Both the position numbers and the translations under genes were made by a program. The notes under the pieces were generated by a model. That model was given only the letters and a program-made list of their open reading frames with translations, searched no databases and was not told the origin of the DNA. This document shows positions 54,709 through 63,143 of a stretch of 64,000 nucleotides of DNA, one piece after another (positions within the stretch are counted from its first letter, which is position 1; each line of letters begins with the position of its first letter). Origin of the DNA: an uncultured Collinsella sp. (GTDB taxonomy: Bacteria; Actinomycetota; Coriobacteriia; Coriobacteriales; Coriobacteriaceae); NCBI GenBank assembly GCA_900755685.1, contig CAAEHI010000019.1, positions 6,616 to 70,615 of the forward strand, written 5' to 3'.

Positions 54709-54732
54709 TGTTTGTCCCTATGTCATCTGATT

Positions 54733-56112
54733 CTAATGTACAAACATGCGCACGAACTTGTGCTTCCAGCTTGCATAGGGGGCGTAGCGGAACGGCACGT
54801 CCAGCCATGTCGCCTTGTTCACGATGCTCTTCTTGTGGCTAAACGTATCGAAACTCTCGCGGCCATGGTACTGCCCCATACCGCTCGCTCCCATGCCGCC
54901 AAAGCCCATATGGCTCGTAGCCAAATGCATAATGGTGTCATTAACACAGCCGCCGCCAAAGGGCACGTAGCGCACAAAGCGCTGCTGAACCGCACGGTCA
55001 TGGCTAAAGATATACAGGGCCAGCGGCGTCGGACGATCCGCAATAAACGTTTCGGCCTCGTCTAGGCTCTCAAACGTCAGCACCGGCAAAATGGGGCCGA
55101 AAATCTCCTCCTGCATCACAGCGTCATCGGGGGCCACGCCGTCTAGGATCGTCGGCTCAATCTTGAGCGACGACTCGCGCTCCGTGCCTCGCAGCACAAC
55201 CTTATCGGGGTCGATCAGCCCACGCACGCGCGCAAAATGCTTGGCGTTGACGATATGTCCGTAGTCCTCGTTATCGAGCGGATGCTCGCCAAACATACGG
55301 CGGACCTCCCCCTTGATGAGGCCCAGCAGCTCGTCGTGCACGCTCGTATCGACCAGCAGGTAGTCGGGCGCCACGCAGGTCTGCCCCACGTTGAGCCATT
55401 TACCAAAGGCGATACGCCGTGCCGCAACCTTCAAGTTTGCCGTCGCATCCACGATGCAGGGACTCTTTCCGCCCAGCTCAAGCGTCACGGGCGTAAGGTT
55501 TTTACTTGCGCGCCCCATGACGAGCTTGCCGACCGGAACGCTACCGGTAAAGAAGATCTTGTCCCAGCACTCATCGAGTAGCGCTTCGTTTTCGACCCGC
55601 CCGCCCTCGACAACCGTCACCAGGCGCGGATCAAACGCCTCTTCACAGATCTGTTTGAGCACTGCGCTCGATGCCGGAGCATAGGCACTCGGCTTGATGA
55701 CCACAGTATTGCCCGCGGCAAGGGCGCCGGCGAGTGGCTCGAGCGTCAGCAAAAACGGATAGTTCCACGGAGCCATGATGAGCGTGACGCCATAGGGCAC
55801 GGCCTGCGTTTTGCACACACTCACGGCGTTGGCGAGGTCACACGGACGCAGACGCGGACGACTCCATCGAGCCACATGCGCAATCTGATGGCGAATCTCG
55901 GAAAGCGACGTGCCGATCTCGCACATATATGCCTCGTCATGCGACTTTCCCAAATCGGTCTTGAGCGCATGGGCAATATCGGCCTCGTGCGCCCGTACCG
56001 TATCGCGTAAACTCACGAGCGTGCGACGTCGAGCATCGACATCAAACGTAGCGTGCGTCTTAAAGTAGGTGCGCTGATCGCCGACGATGCGCGCGATTTC
56101 CTCGGTGTTCAT
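54733..56112 (-). CDS. Class 3-type aldehyde dehydrogenase
   Basis: A 459-residue NAD(P)-dependent ALDH: APWNYPFLLTLEPLAGALAAG, FFTGSVPVGK, LELGGKSPC (catalytic Glu) and VGQTCVAPDYL (catalytic Cys), and EEIFGPILPVL. The C-terminal VPFRYAPYASWKHKFVR is typical of the class-3 (fatty/aromatic aldehyde) group. It is downstream of the iron ADH by 8 bp, so the two probably interconvert an alcohol, its aldehyde and its acid. Substrate is unknown. Confidence 0.93.
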   Translation of the reverse strand: MNTEEIARIVGDQRTYFKTHATFDVDARRRTLVSLRDTVRAHEADIAHALKTDLGKSHDEAYMCEIGTSLSEIRHQIAHVARWSRPRLRPCDLANAVSVCKTQAVPYGVTLIMAPWNYPFLLTLEPLAGALAAGNTVVIKPSAYAPASSAVLKQICEEAFDPRLVTVVEGGRVENEALLDECWDKIFFTGSVPVGKLVMGRASKNLTPVTLELGGKSPCIVDATANLKVAARRIAFGKWLNVGQTCVAPDYLLVDTSVHDELLGLIKGEVRRMFGEHPLDNEDYGHIVNAKHFARVRGLIDPDKVVLRGTERESSLKIEPTILDGVAPDDAVMQEEIFGPILPVLTFESLDEAETFIADRPTPLALYIFSHDRAVQQRFVRYVPFGGGCVNDTIMHLATSHMGFGGMGASGMGQYHGRESFDTFSHKKSIVNKATWLDVPFRYAPYASWKHKFVRMFVH

Positions 56113-56120
56113 GGGCCCTC

Positions 56121-57341
56121 CTAGTTCTCGTCCTCAAACATACCACCCGCGACGACTTCGTACATACGCTCGAGCTCCAAACGGTCCATCAAAAGCGGAA
56201 CGGGGTACAGCGGATTGGCCTCGGCATCGGCATGTGCTGCCATCTGCGGAATGTCAGAGCGGCGAATGCCCGCCACATATTTGGGAATGTCCAAGGCGGC
56301 GTTCATGCGGTCGACCCAATCGATAAAGGCCTCGGCCGCCAGGCTGTCCTGCGCGGTAGCCGGCGCAATGCCCGCCATGCGAGCAAGATCGGCAAGCTTG
56401 GGGGCGGCGGCGTCACCATAAGCGCGAAGCATGTGCGGCAGGATGATCGCGTTGGCTAAACCGTGCGGAATTCCGTATCGGCCGCCCAGACTGTGCGCGA
56501 TGGCATGCACATATCCAACATAGGAGCGCGTAAAGGCAACACCCGCCTTATACGCCGCCGAAAGCATATTGCGACGCGCACGCATGTCGTCGCCATGCTC
56601 ATAGGCCTCGAGCAAATTGTCGTGGATGAGTTGAACCGCTTGTCGCGCCATCTTGCGCGTATAGGGCGTGGTGCTTCGTCCGATAAAGGCCTCGACGGCA
56701 TGCGTCAGGGCGTCCATGCCCGTTTGCCCCGTAATGGAGGCGGGCAGACCGCGCGTAAACTCGGGGTCGTGCACCGCAAAGCGCGGGATAAGCACAAAGT
56801 CGTTAATGGGATACTTGTAGTGTGTTTCGTCATCGGTAATTACTGCTGCAAGCGTGACCTCGCTTCCCGTACCTGCCGTGGTGGGAACGGCGATGAGCAG
56901 CGGTAGACGACGATGAATCCGCAGCAGTCCGCGCATCTTGTTGATGGGCTTGTCTGGCTGCGCGATGCGTGTTCCCACGCCCTTGGCGCAGTCCATGGCC
57001 GAGCCACCACCAAAGCCGATAATGGCCTGGCAGGCGCGCTCTCGATACAGGGACGCCGCTTCTTCCACGTTTGAAACCGTGGGGTTCGCACGCGTTTCGG
57101 CATAGACCGCAACGCCAATTCCCTTGGACGCGAGCGCTGTCTCGAGCGGTGCCGTGAGCCCCAGACGGGCAATGCCGGGATCCGTCACGATAAGAACCCG
57201 CTGTATCGAACGCTTTTGAAGCACTGTGGGCACATCCTCAGCGTGCTCCAGAATGCGTGGCTCGGTATAGGGCAGCACCGGCAATGCGATGCGAAAAACC
57301 GTCTGATATGTTCGGCACCAGGCACGACGGGCTAGATGCAT
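56121..57341 (-). CDS. Iron-containing alcohol dehydrogenase
   Basis: A 406-residue group III ADH: GGGSAMDCAKGVG, TTAGTGSEVTLAAVI, AHSLGGRYGIPHGLANAIILPHML with the metal His residues. The start at 57341 (MHLARRAWC) is set by AAGGAG; the longer frame to 57422 is unlikely. A palindrome (GTTGATAGGTCAAC, 57361-57374) lies just upstream. Co-transcribed with ALDH. It reduces aldehydes to alcohols or the reverse; the natural substrate is not readable. Confidence 0.93.
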   Translation of the reverse strand: MHLARRAWCRTYQTVFRIALPVLPYTEPRILEHAEDVPTVLQKRSIQRVLIVTDPGIARLGLTAPLETALASKGIGVAVYAETRANPTVSNVEEAASLYRERACQAIIGFGGGSAMDCAKGVGTRIAQPDKPINKMRGLLRIHRRLPLLIAVPTTAGTGSEVTLAAVITDDETHYKYPINDFVLIPRFAVHDPEFTRGLPASITGQTGMDALTHAVEAFIGRSTTPYTRKMARQAVQLIHDNLLEAYEHGDDMRARRNMLSAAYKAGVAFTRSYVGYVHAIAHSLGGRYGIPHGLANAIILPHMLRAYGDAAAPKLADLARMAGIAPATAQDSLAAEAFIDWVDRMNAALDIPKYVAGIRRSDIPQMAAHADAEANPLYPVPLLMDRLELERMYEVVAGGMFEDEN

Positions 57342-57360
57342 AAAGGAAACTCCTTCATTT

Positions 57361-57374
57361 GTTGATAGGTCAAC
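57361..57374. promoter_or_regulatory. Palindrome near the ADH start, possible operator
   Basis: GTTGA-TAGG-TCAAC lies 20 bp before the ADH start, in the AT-rich divergent region with rubrerythrin. Confidence 0.3.
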
Positions 57375-57597
57375 ATTTGCTCGCCCGATTGTACTCAGCA
57401 AAGATCGCAGACGGCCTCCCAATCGTTAATCAATCAACATCTTCATATCTCAAAATTGTTTTATTAAAAATCATTCCTAATAGGCTTCACATTTGGTTGC
57501 ATTTATGGATAATAGAACTCGTCAAGACGCACGTCCGGAGAGGGCCCTTACGGGACCGGACGAGCGCACAATCGCCATCGATCGAAAGGATCGAATC

Positions 57598-58158
57598 ATG
57601 AAGTTTGTTTGCCCCGTTTGCGGTTATGTGGAAGAGTTCGACGGCGACCAGCTGCCCGAGGACTTCAAGTGCCCCCAGTGCGGCGTTCCCGGTTCTCGCT
57701 TCCTGAAGCAGGAGGAGGGTCAGCTCGAGTGGGCTGCCGAGCACGTCGTGGGCGTCGCCAAGATGGAGGGCGTCTCCGAGGACATCGTTGCCGACCTGCG
57801 CGCCAACTTTGAGGGCGAGTGCTCCGAGGTCGGTATGTACCTGGCCATGGCGCGCGTCGCTCATCGCGAGGGCTATCCCGAGATCGGCCTGTACTGGGAG
57901 AAGGCTGCCCACGAGGAGGCCGAGCACGCTGCCAAGTTCGCTGAGCTCCTGGGCGAGGTCGTAACCGACTCCACCAAGAAGAACCTCGAGATGCGCGTTG
58001 AGGCCGAGAACGGCGCCACCGCCGGCAAGACCGATCTTGCTAAGCGCGCCAAGGCCGCTGGCCTCGATGCCATCCACGACACCGTGCACGAGATGGCTCG
58101 CGACGAGGCTCGCCACGGCAAGGCTTTCGCCGGCCTGCTCAAGCGCTACTTCGGCTAA
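57598..58158 (+). CDS. Reverse rubrerythrin
   Basis: A 186-residue rubrerythrin with the rubredoxin domain first (CPVCGY at 5-10, CPQCG at 25-29) and the diiron four-helix bundle after it (EVGMYLAMARVAHREG, KAAHEEAEHAAKF, ARDEARHGKAF). It reduces peroxide in anaerobes using rubredoxin or flavoprotein electrons. The domain order is the reverse of classical rubrerythrin. AAAGGAT sets the start at 57598. Codon usage is strongly biased to a highly expressed pattern. A strong terminator follows. Confidence 0.94.
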   Translation: MKFVCPVCGYVEEFDGDQLPEDFKCPQCGVPGSRFLKQEEGQLEWAAEHVVGVAKMEGVSEDIVADLRANFEGECSEVGMYLAMARVAHREGYPEIGLYWEKAAHEEAEHAAKFAELLGEVVTDSTKKNLEMRVEAENGATAGKTDLAKRAKAAGLDAIHDTVHEMARDEARHGKAFAGLLKRYFG

Positions 58159-58193
58159 GCCAGCAACCTGAGACATAACCTCTAGCTCGATGA

Positions 58194-58222
58194 GGCCCGG
58201 ACCGCATGGTTCGGGCCTTTTT
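58194..58222 (+). terminator. Terminator of rubrerythrin
   Basis: GGCCCGGACC/GGTTCGGGCC stem followed by TTTTTC. Confidence 0.92.
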
Positions 58223-58288
58223 CGTGCCTCACAAACTTGTTAACTACCTGAAATAGGACCGCCTTCGGCATCGGCTTCTCGTCAAAAA

Positions 58289-58411
58289 CTAAGTGAGTAG
58301 ACTTTTTGGAACTTGCCGAGCAGACCATCCATATCACTTTATAAAGCCGCAGGTAAATGCCTTGTTGCAAAACGACCTAGTCGCCAAAGTGCCAAAAGTC
58401 TACTCACTTAG
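58289..58411 (+). repeat. 123-bp palindromic-ended repeat, copy B
   Basis: Same length, ends and core as copy A. Its right end (58400-58411) encodes on the minus strand the last codons and stop (LSE-TAG) of the nuclease-like gene. Confidence 0.92.
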
Positions 58412-59527
58412 ATTCGCAGCCGTCCACGATCGAGCCATTTTGTGTCTAACGGGCATCTTTCCGTCGATTACTCCCAATTTTGTCCAGTCAACGAATAGTT
58501 CAGACCTGAGTAATGTCTCAGCCCTTTGCTCATCTGAGCTTTTATCACGATATTCAGCATCGAGCATCCTGCATACGGCCTTAACGATCGCGCGGAATCT
58601 ATCCTCATCCGATATCTGTCTGTGTGTCAGGAGAAGCACATCGTAGCCCATGGCCTGAAGGGCCGTCATGCGGTCAGCGTCACGCAAGCCATCCCCTGCG
58701 CGTCCGTGCGAGGCCTTTCCCTGACATTCAATGGCCACCTGTCGCCTGCCGTCCGGCGAAGACAGAAGTATGTCGATATATACACGGGACTTTCCCACAA
58801 TCGCTCGAGCACTTGTGCTTAGCATCACTTCAACATTAAGCTCTATGTCGCAAAAGCCTACGCCTCCCAGGGATCGCGGCAGTGCAAGTAGCAAATACGC
58901 CTCGACCTCAAAAGGCGACGCGGCACCCAATGGAACAAGTTGCGACACCGTCCTAAATCTATTGCCGTAACGTATCCCGCAAACATCTGAACAAAAACGG
59001 TCAAGGTCTCCGCCCAAAACCAAAGCGTCTCGACGCCATAAATTTGAGGCGGTGCCGTCCTCGGACGGGCAGCGCACCCAACCGAACGTTGTCGAGATCG
59101 CGCCCGAATCAATTGCACGCGAAAGCTCCGCCTCAAGTGCCGCAGGCAGAGCGCACACCGCAAACAAGCCACACATCTCCGCCAATACCAAAAGAAGCTG
59201 AAGATCCGTCAGATGCCGCGACATGATGAATACCGTCAGAAGAGGAGACGTAATCAAAAACCCATGCTCCGTTTCCAGTACGGATTCCCTGGGAAGCTCA
59301 CCAAGAAACAGCCGCTGCCTAATGCTGGCAGGACAAGTCCGTTTGTTTCTCGTCCGAACCAATGTATGCAACGGAAAACCGAGCGCGACCGCAGCCGTCG
59401 GGTTGCGGGCGAGATCATATCGCTGCCGGTCTTCTTCCGGTCGTGGAAGCGGCGGACACAAAGCGCGGACTTGAGGAGGCAAACGCCAGTACCTAAAAGC
59501 CGATATGTCACAAAGTAGATCCTTCAT
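58400..59527 (-). CDS. Nuclease-like protein (DUF559/PD-(D/E)XK-like), unknown function
   Basis: A 375-residue protein. Its C-terminal third has YIDILLSSPDGRRQVAIECQ followed by GKASH and LQAMGYDVLLLTHRQI, a D...E-x-(Q)GK layout like DUF559/Vsr-type endonucleases. The N-terminal 200 residues are of unknown type and resemble AbiEi-like antitoxin proteins only loosely. No clear ribosome site precedes 59527 (a GTG at 59533 is also possible). The stop and last three codons lie inside repeat copy B, and copy C lies 182 bp upstream of the start. It may be an accessory defence gene. Confidence 0.65.
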   Translation of the reverse strand: MKDLLCDISAFRYWRLPPQVRALCPPLPRPEEDRQRYDLARNPTAAVALGFPLHTLVRTRNKRTCPASIRQRLFLGELPRESVLETEHGFLITSPLLTVFIMSRHLTDLQLLLVLAEMCGLFAVCALPAALEAELSRAIDSGAISTTFGWVRCPSEDGTASNLWRRDALVLGGDLDRFCSDVCGIRYGNRFRTVSQLVPLGAASPFEVEAYLLLALPRSLGGVGFCDIELNVEVMLSTSARAIVGKSRVYIDILLSSPDGRRQVAIECQGKASHGRAGDGLRDADRMTALQAMGYDVLLLTHRQISDEDRFRAIVKAVCRMLDAEYRDKSSDEQRAETLLRSELFVDWTKLGVIDGKMPVRHKMARSWTAANLSE

Positions 59528-59610
59528 AGGCACAGGAGAACACGAATTTCAACCCAGTCAGTCACGCATTGGCGCGAACGCACCAAAAATGGCGCCGAAC
59601 GGACTGCCAA

Positions 59611-59676
59611 GTTTTCAACAGCCCTCCCCAACTGGCCAAAAGCTTGTCGAGAGCTGGACGAAGCCCTGTTGAAAAC
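59611..59676. repeat. Long-loop inverted repeat with plus-strand T tract
   Basis: GTTTTCAACAG (59611-59621) and CTGTTGAAAAC (59666-59676) are perfect 11-bp arms; an inner AGCT-TGTCG-AGAGCT stem lies in the loop. CCCCATTTTTTTC follows on the plus strand, though no plus-strand gene ends here. It is upstream of the nuclease-like gene. Confidence 0.75.
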
Positions 59677-59708
59677 CCCATTTTTTTCTCATGCAGAAGC
59701 TTTACGCG

Positions 59709-59831
59709 GCAAGTGAGTAGACTTTTTTGAACATTCCGAGCAGGCCGGTCTTCCTGCTTTTCAAAACCGCAGGTAGATAGCTTGTTACAAAACTGCCTGG
59801 TCGCCAAAGTGCTAAAAGTCTACTCACTTAG
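59709..59831 (+). repeat. 123-bp palindromic-ended repeat, copy C
   Basis: Same length, orientation and core as A and B; the first two bases differ (GC for CT). The right end supplies the TGA stop and the final Lys codon of pdxR on the minus strand. Confidence 0.92.
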
Positions 59832-61260
59832 ATTGCAGAGTGCCCCCCATTAGCTGCAATTCCAAGGTAGTTAGTACTTTTGGACTCAGGTCGTCATACT
59901 GGACAAGAATATGAGTTGAGTTTTCAGGGGCAGATGCGCCATCGGCACACCAAAAACAGTCACCGATATCGATAAAAGGGATGCTCGAGCGCGTGAGGGC
60001 CCGTGCAAAAGTGCTTCCGCCCGTTCCACGCTCCGCAACCACGGTGCAGTAAAGGCCCGCGTCTGCGTGTTCGATCGAGACTTCCCCTGCCGGAAATGCC
60101 TTCCGTACAAGCGCCGCCAGGCCATCACGCGCCTCGCGAGCACGAACGCGCACGCGGTTCACATGTCGCTCGTAATCACCCGATTCCAGCAAACGAGCCA
60201 AAGCGACCTGGTCAACAGAACTCACCGACGAGGCGTAAAAACCAAGGTTGCGCCTAAACCGCTCCATTAGCTCATCGGGCAGCACCATGTACGCTAGACG
60301 CAACGCCGATGACAGGCTCTTCGAAAACGTGTTGGTGTAGATGACCGATTGAGCGGCATCAATCGAAGCAAGCGCGGGAATCGGCTTGCCGGCCAGACGA
60401 AACTCGCAATCAAAGTCATCTTCGATGAGATACCGACCCGGTCGCTCGGCGGCCCAGCTCAGCAGCGCATAGCGACGCGCAATGCTCGTCACAAGGCCAG
60501 TCGGATACTGATGGGACGGCATCAGGTGAAGGACACCGGTCCCGGTTTTCTGCAGAGCGCTCAAGTCCACGCCCTCATCATCCAACGGGATATGTCGAAC
60601 TTTGCAGCCCATAGCCTGATAGATGCGCGTCAGGCGCAAATAGCCCGGGTCCTCAACGGCATACACCTTGTCCGCGCCAAGCAACTGAACCAACATGGTA
60701 TCGAGCAGCTGGGCGCCCGCACCGATAACAATGTTATTAGGATCGACATTCATGCCTCTCGTCCCACGCAGATGGTGAGCGATTGCGCGTCTTAGCCGAG
60801 CGGTGCCCTGTGCCGGTGCGGGCGAAAAGATTTCGCGTTCGTCTTCGGACGTCAGCGTCGCCCGTAGCGCGCTTTGCCAAAGCCGCGCCGCCTCCAAAGC
60901 GGAAGGAGAAAGTGCATCGAATCGCTCGACCTGTCCGTTGACATCATGCGCGCTGGGGCCCACAGAGACGGCATCTCGCTCGACACCCTCCGCAGCCAAA
61001 GGCAAAACCGGTGCATCCGGAAGCTCACAAGCGTAGTAACCGCGACGCGGCATTGAGCAAATATAGCCCTCGGCAAGCAACTGGCTATATGCATTCTCGA
61101 TGGTAATGACACTGATTCCCAGATGACTGGCAAAGGCGCGCTTAGACGGAAGATGCTCCCCCGCCCCAATACGTCCAGCTACGATATCATCTCGAATTTG
61201 CTGGTAAACATACTCATAGAGCGATGCCTCGCCGCGTTTTTCCAAATTGTAGTCAAGCAT
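59824..61260 (-). CDS. pdxR: PdxR-type MocR transcriptional regulator (GntR plus aminotransferase fold)
   Basis: A 478-residue protein with a GntR winged helix (residues 10-75, SKRAFASHLGISVITIENAY) and an aminotransferase-I fold (VYAVEDPGYLRL, LMPSHQYPTG, EDDFDCEFR, TNTFSKSLSSALRL with the PLP Lys). It is divergent from pdxST, which fits activation of vitamin B6 synthesis with PLP as the signal. The start at 61260 has AGGTG eight bases away; ATG at 61266 is too close. The stop is inside repeat copy C. Confidence 0.9.
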   Translation of the reverse strand: MLDYNLEKRGEASLYEYVYQQIRDDIVAGRIGAGEHLPSKRAFASHLGISVITIENAYSQLLAEGYICSMPRRGYYACELPDAPVLPLAAEGVERDAVSVGPSAHDVNGQVERFDALSPSALEAARLWQSALRATLTSEDEREIFSPAPAQGTARLRRAIAHHLRGTRGMNVDPNNIVIGAGAQLLDTMLVQLLGADKVYAVEDPGYLRLTRIYQAMGCKVRHIPLDDEGVDLSALQKTGTGVLHLMPSHQYPTGLVTSIARRYALLSWAAERPGRYLIEDDFDCEFRLAGKPIPALASIDAAQSVIYTNTFSKSLSSALRLAYMVLPDELMERFRRNLGFYASSVSSVDQVALARLLESGDYERHVNRVRVRAREARDGLAALVRKAFPAGEVSIEHADAGLYCTVVAERGTGGSTFARALTRSSIPFIDIGDCFWCADGASAPENSTHILVQYDDLSPKVLTTLELQLMGGTLQSK

Positions 61261-61271
61261 GGGCATATCAC

Positions 61272-61320
61272 CTGACCTTATTAAGTCATTCAATCTGGTA
61301 TTAGTCTGACCTTGTTATTA
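61272..61320. promoter_or_regulatory. Direct repeats in pdxR-pdxS intergenic region, probable PdxR operators
   Basis: CTGACCTTATTA (61272-61283) and CTGACCTTGTTATTA (61306-61320) are direct repeats 34 bp apart, about three helical turns. MocR/PdxR regulators bind such direct repeats. Confidence 0.5.
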
Positions 61321-61405
61321 TCTCGAAAACTGAGTATTTCGCCATACCCAGCTCCCCGATAGGATGTTCCGTCAAGCAATGCACATGCCAACCAAGGGAG
61401 CAACC

Positions 61406-62296
61406 ATGGCAGAACAGACCAACAAGGCAGATCGCGTCAAACTCAACCGCGAGCTCGCGCAGATGCTCAAAGGCGGCGTCATCATGGACGTCACCACGCC
61501 CGAGCAGGCACGCATCGCCGAAGAGGCAGGCGCCTGCGCCGTCATGGCACTCGAGCGCATCCCGGCCGACATCCGCGCCGCCGGCGGCGTGTCGCGCATG
61601 AGTGACCCCAAGATGATCAAGGGCATTCAAGAGGCCGTCTCCATCCCCGTTATGGCCAAGTGCCGCATCGGTCACATCGTCGAGGCGCAGGTCCTTCAAG
61701 CCATCGAGATCGACTACATCGATGAGTCCGAGGTTCTCTCCCCCGCCGACGATGTCTACCACATCGACAAGACCCAGTTTGACGTCCCGTTTGTCTGCGG
61801 TGCCCGCGACCTGGGCGAGGCGCTGCGCCGCGTCGCCGAGGGCGCCACGATGATCCGCACCAAGGGCGAGCCGGGCACGGGCGACGTGGTCCAGGCCGTG
61901 CGCCACATGCGCAAGATCCAAAAGCAGATCCGCGACGTTGTTGCCCTGCGCGACGATGAGCTCTTTGAGGCGGCAAAGCAGCTGCAGGTTCCGGTCGAGC
62001 TGGTACGCGAGGTCCACGCCACGGGCAAGCTCCCCGTCGTGAACTTTGCCGCCGGCGGCGTAGCGACCCCCGCCGACGCCGCGCTGATGATGCAGCTGGG
62101 CGCCGAAGGCGTCTTTGTCGGATCGGGCATCTTTAAGAGCGGCGACCCGGCTAAGCGCGCCGCTGCCATCGTCAAGGCCGTGGCCAACTTCACCGACGCC
62201 AAGCTCATCGCCGAGCTTTCGGAGGACCTGGGCGAGGCCATGGTGGGCATCAACGCCGACGAGATTGAGATCATCATGGAGGAGCGCGGGCGCTAG
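61406..62296 (+). CDS. pdxS: Pyridoxal 5'-phosphate synthase, PdxS subunit
   Basis: A 296-residue TIM-barrel PdxS: KGGVIMDVTTPEQA, ERIPADIRAAGGV, the active-site Lys in PVMAKCRIGH, and GSGIFKSGDPAKRA at the C-terminus. It builds PLP from ribose-5-phosphate, glyceraldehyde-3-phosphate and ammonia. AAGGGAG sets 61406; the ATG at 61364 lies in the promoter region. pdxT follows after 20 bp. Confidence 0.97.
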   Translation: MAEQTNKADRVKLNRELAQMLKGGVIMDVTTPEQARIAEEAGACAVMALERIPADIRAAGGVSRMSDPKMIKGIQEAVSIPVMAKCRIGHIVEAQVLQAIEIDYIDESEVLSPADDVYHIDKTQFDVPFVCGARDLGEALRRVAEGATMIRTKGEPGTGDVVQAVRHMRKIQKQIRDVVALRDDELFEAAKQLQVPVELVREVHATGKLPVVNFAAGGVATPADAALMMQLGAEGVFVGSGIFKSGDPAKRAAAIVKAVANFTDAKLIAELSEDLGEAMVGINADEIEIIMEERGR

Positions 62297-62316
62297 TCCA
62301 GCAGAAAGGATCGCAC

Positions 62317-62904
62317 ATGAGCGATTATGCAGACCAAACGGTCGCCGTGCTGGCGGTCCAAGGCGCTTTTGCCGAGCACGAGGCGAGGCTGTCCGAGCTG
62401 GGCGCACGTTGTATTGAGCTGAGGCAGGCGGCTGATTTGAAGCAGGACTTTGACCGTCTGGTACTTCCAGGCGGCGAGTCCACCGTTCAGGGCAAGCTAC
62501 TTGCCGAACTCGGTATGCTCGAGGGGCTTCGCACACGCATTGTTGAAGGCATGCCCGTACTGGGCACCTGCGCCGGCTTGATTCTGCTGGCTCACGACCT
62601 TGCCGCCCATGACGATAAGGGCACGCCACGCCTGGCGACCATGGATGTGCTCGTTGAGCGTAATGCCTATGGCAGACAGCTCGGCAGTTTTCGCACTCAA
62701 GGATCTGTCGCTGGCATCGACGGTGAGGTGCCTCTGACGTTTATCCGCGCGCCCCGCATCGTAAAGGTGCACGGCAATGCCAAGGCCCTGGCCGAGATCG
62801 ATGGCCGCATCGTCGCCGCCCGCCAAGGCAACCAGCTCGGTGTTACCTTTCACCCCGAACTCGATGACGATACCCGCCTCCACGAGCTCTTCCTCCAAAT
62901 GTAG
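62317..62904 (+). CDS. pdxT: Pyridoxal 5'-phosphate synthase glutaminase PdxT
   Basis: A 195-residue class-I glutaminase: VLAVQGAFAEH, LVLPGGESTVQGKL, nucleophile Cys in LGTCAGLILL, and FHPEL with the His/Glu pair. It supplies ammonia to PdxS. AAAGGAT precedes the start. It ends the pdxST operon, before a cluster of inverted repeats. Confidence 0.97.
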   Translation: MSDYADQTVAVLAVQGAFAEHEARLSELGARCIELRQAADLKQDFDRLVLPGGESTVQGKLLAELGMLEGLRTRIVEGMPVLGTCAGLILLAHDLAAHDDKGTPRLATMDVLVERNAYGRQLGSFRTQGSVAGIDGEVPLTFIRAPRIVKVHGNAKALAEIDGRIVAARQGNQLGVTFHPELDDDTRLHELFLQM

Positions 62905-62944
62905 GCAGAGTAGAAACGAGCGTGGATTTTCGGACACATAACAA

Positions 62945-63012
62945 ATGAGAGTGGATAATCTCCCACTTTGAGCTTGAATGCAGGCTCAAACCGGGAGATT
63001 ATCCACTCTCAT
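62945..63012. repeat. Perfect 20-bp inverted repeat
   Basis: ATGAGAGTGGATAATCTCCC (62945-62964) and its reverse complement (62993-63012), with an inner TTTGAGC/GCTCAAA stem. It lies 40 bp past pdxT. Confidence 0.9.
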
Positions 63013-63026
63013 CCTATGCAGTCGTT

Positions 63027-63102
63027 AGGGACGTTCTTAAACGACTAGTCAAACAAGAACGTCCCCAATGACTAGTCGTTTAAGAACGTCCCCAATGACT
63101 AA
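63027..63102. repeat. Second inverted repeat plus direct repeat
   Basis: AGGGACGTTCTTAAACGACT (start of the left arm 63027-63050) pairs with 63070-63092; AAGAACGTCCCCAATGACTA also occurs twice in tandem. Confidence 0.85.
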
Positions 63103-63143
63103 ATGATCCCTTGGGGATGCCGATGTTTTGGTACCGACAGCGA

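Noticed and set aside
54468..54732. Possible small RNA between the HIRAN and ALDH genes
   Set aside because: Only one hairpin with a weak tail and no convincing promoter. Insufficient support.
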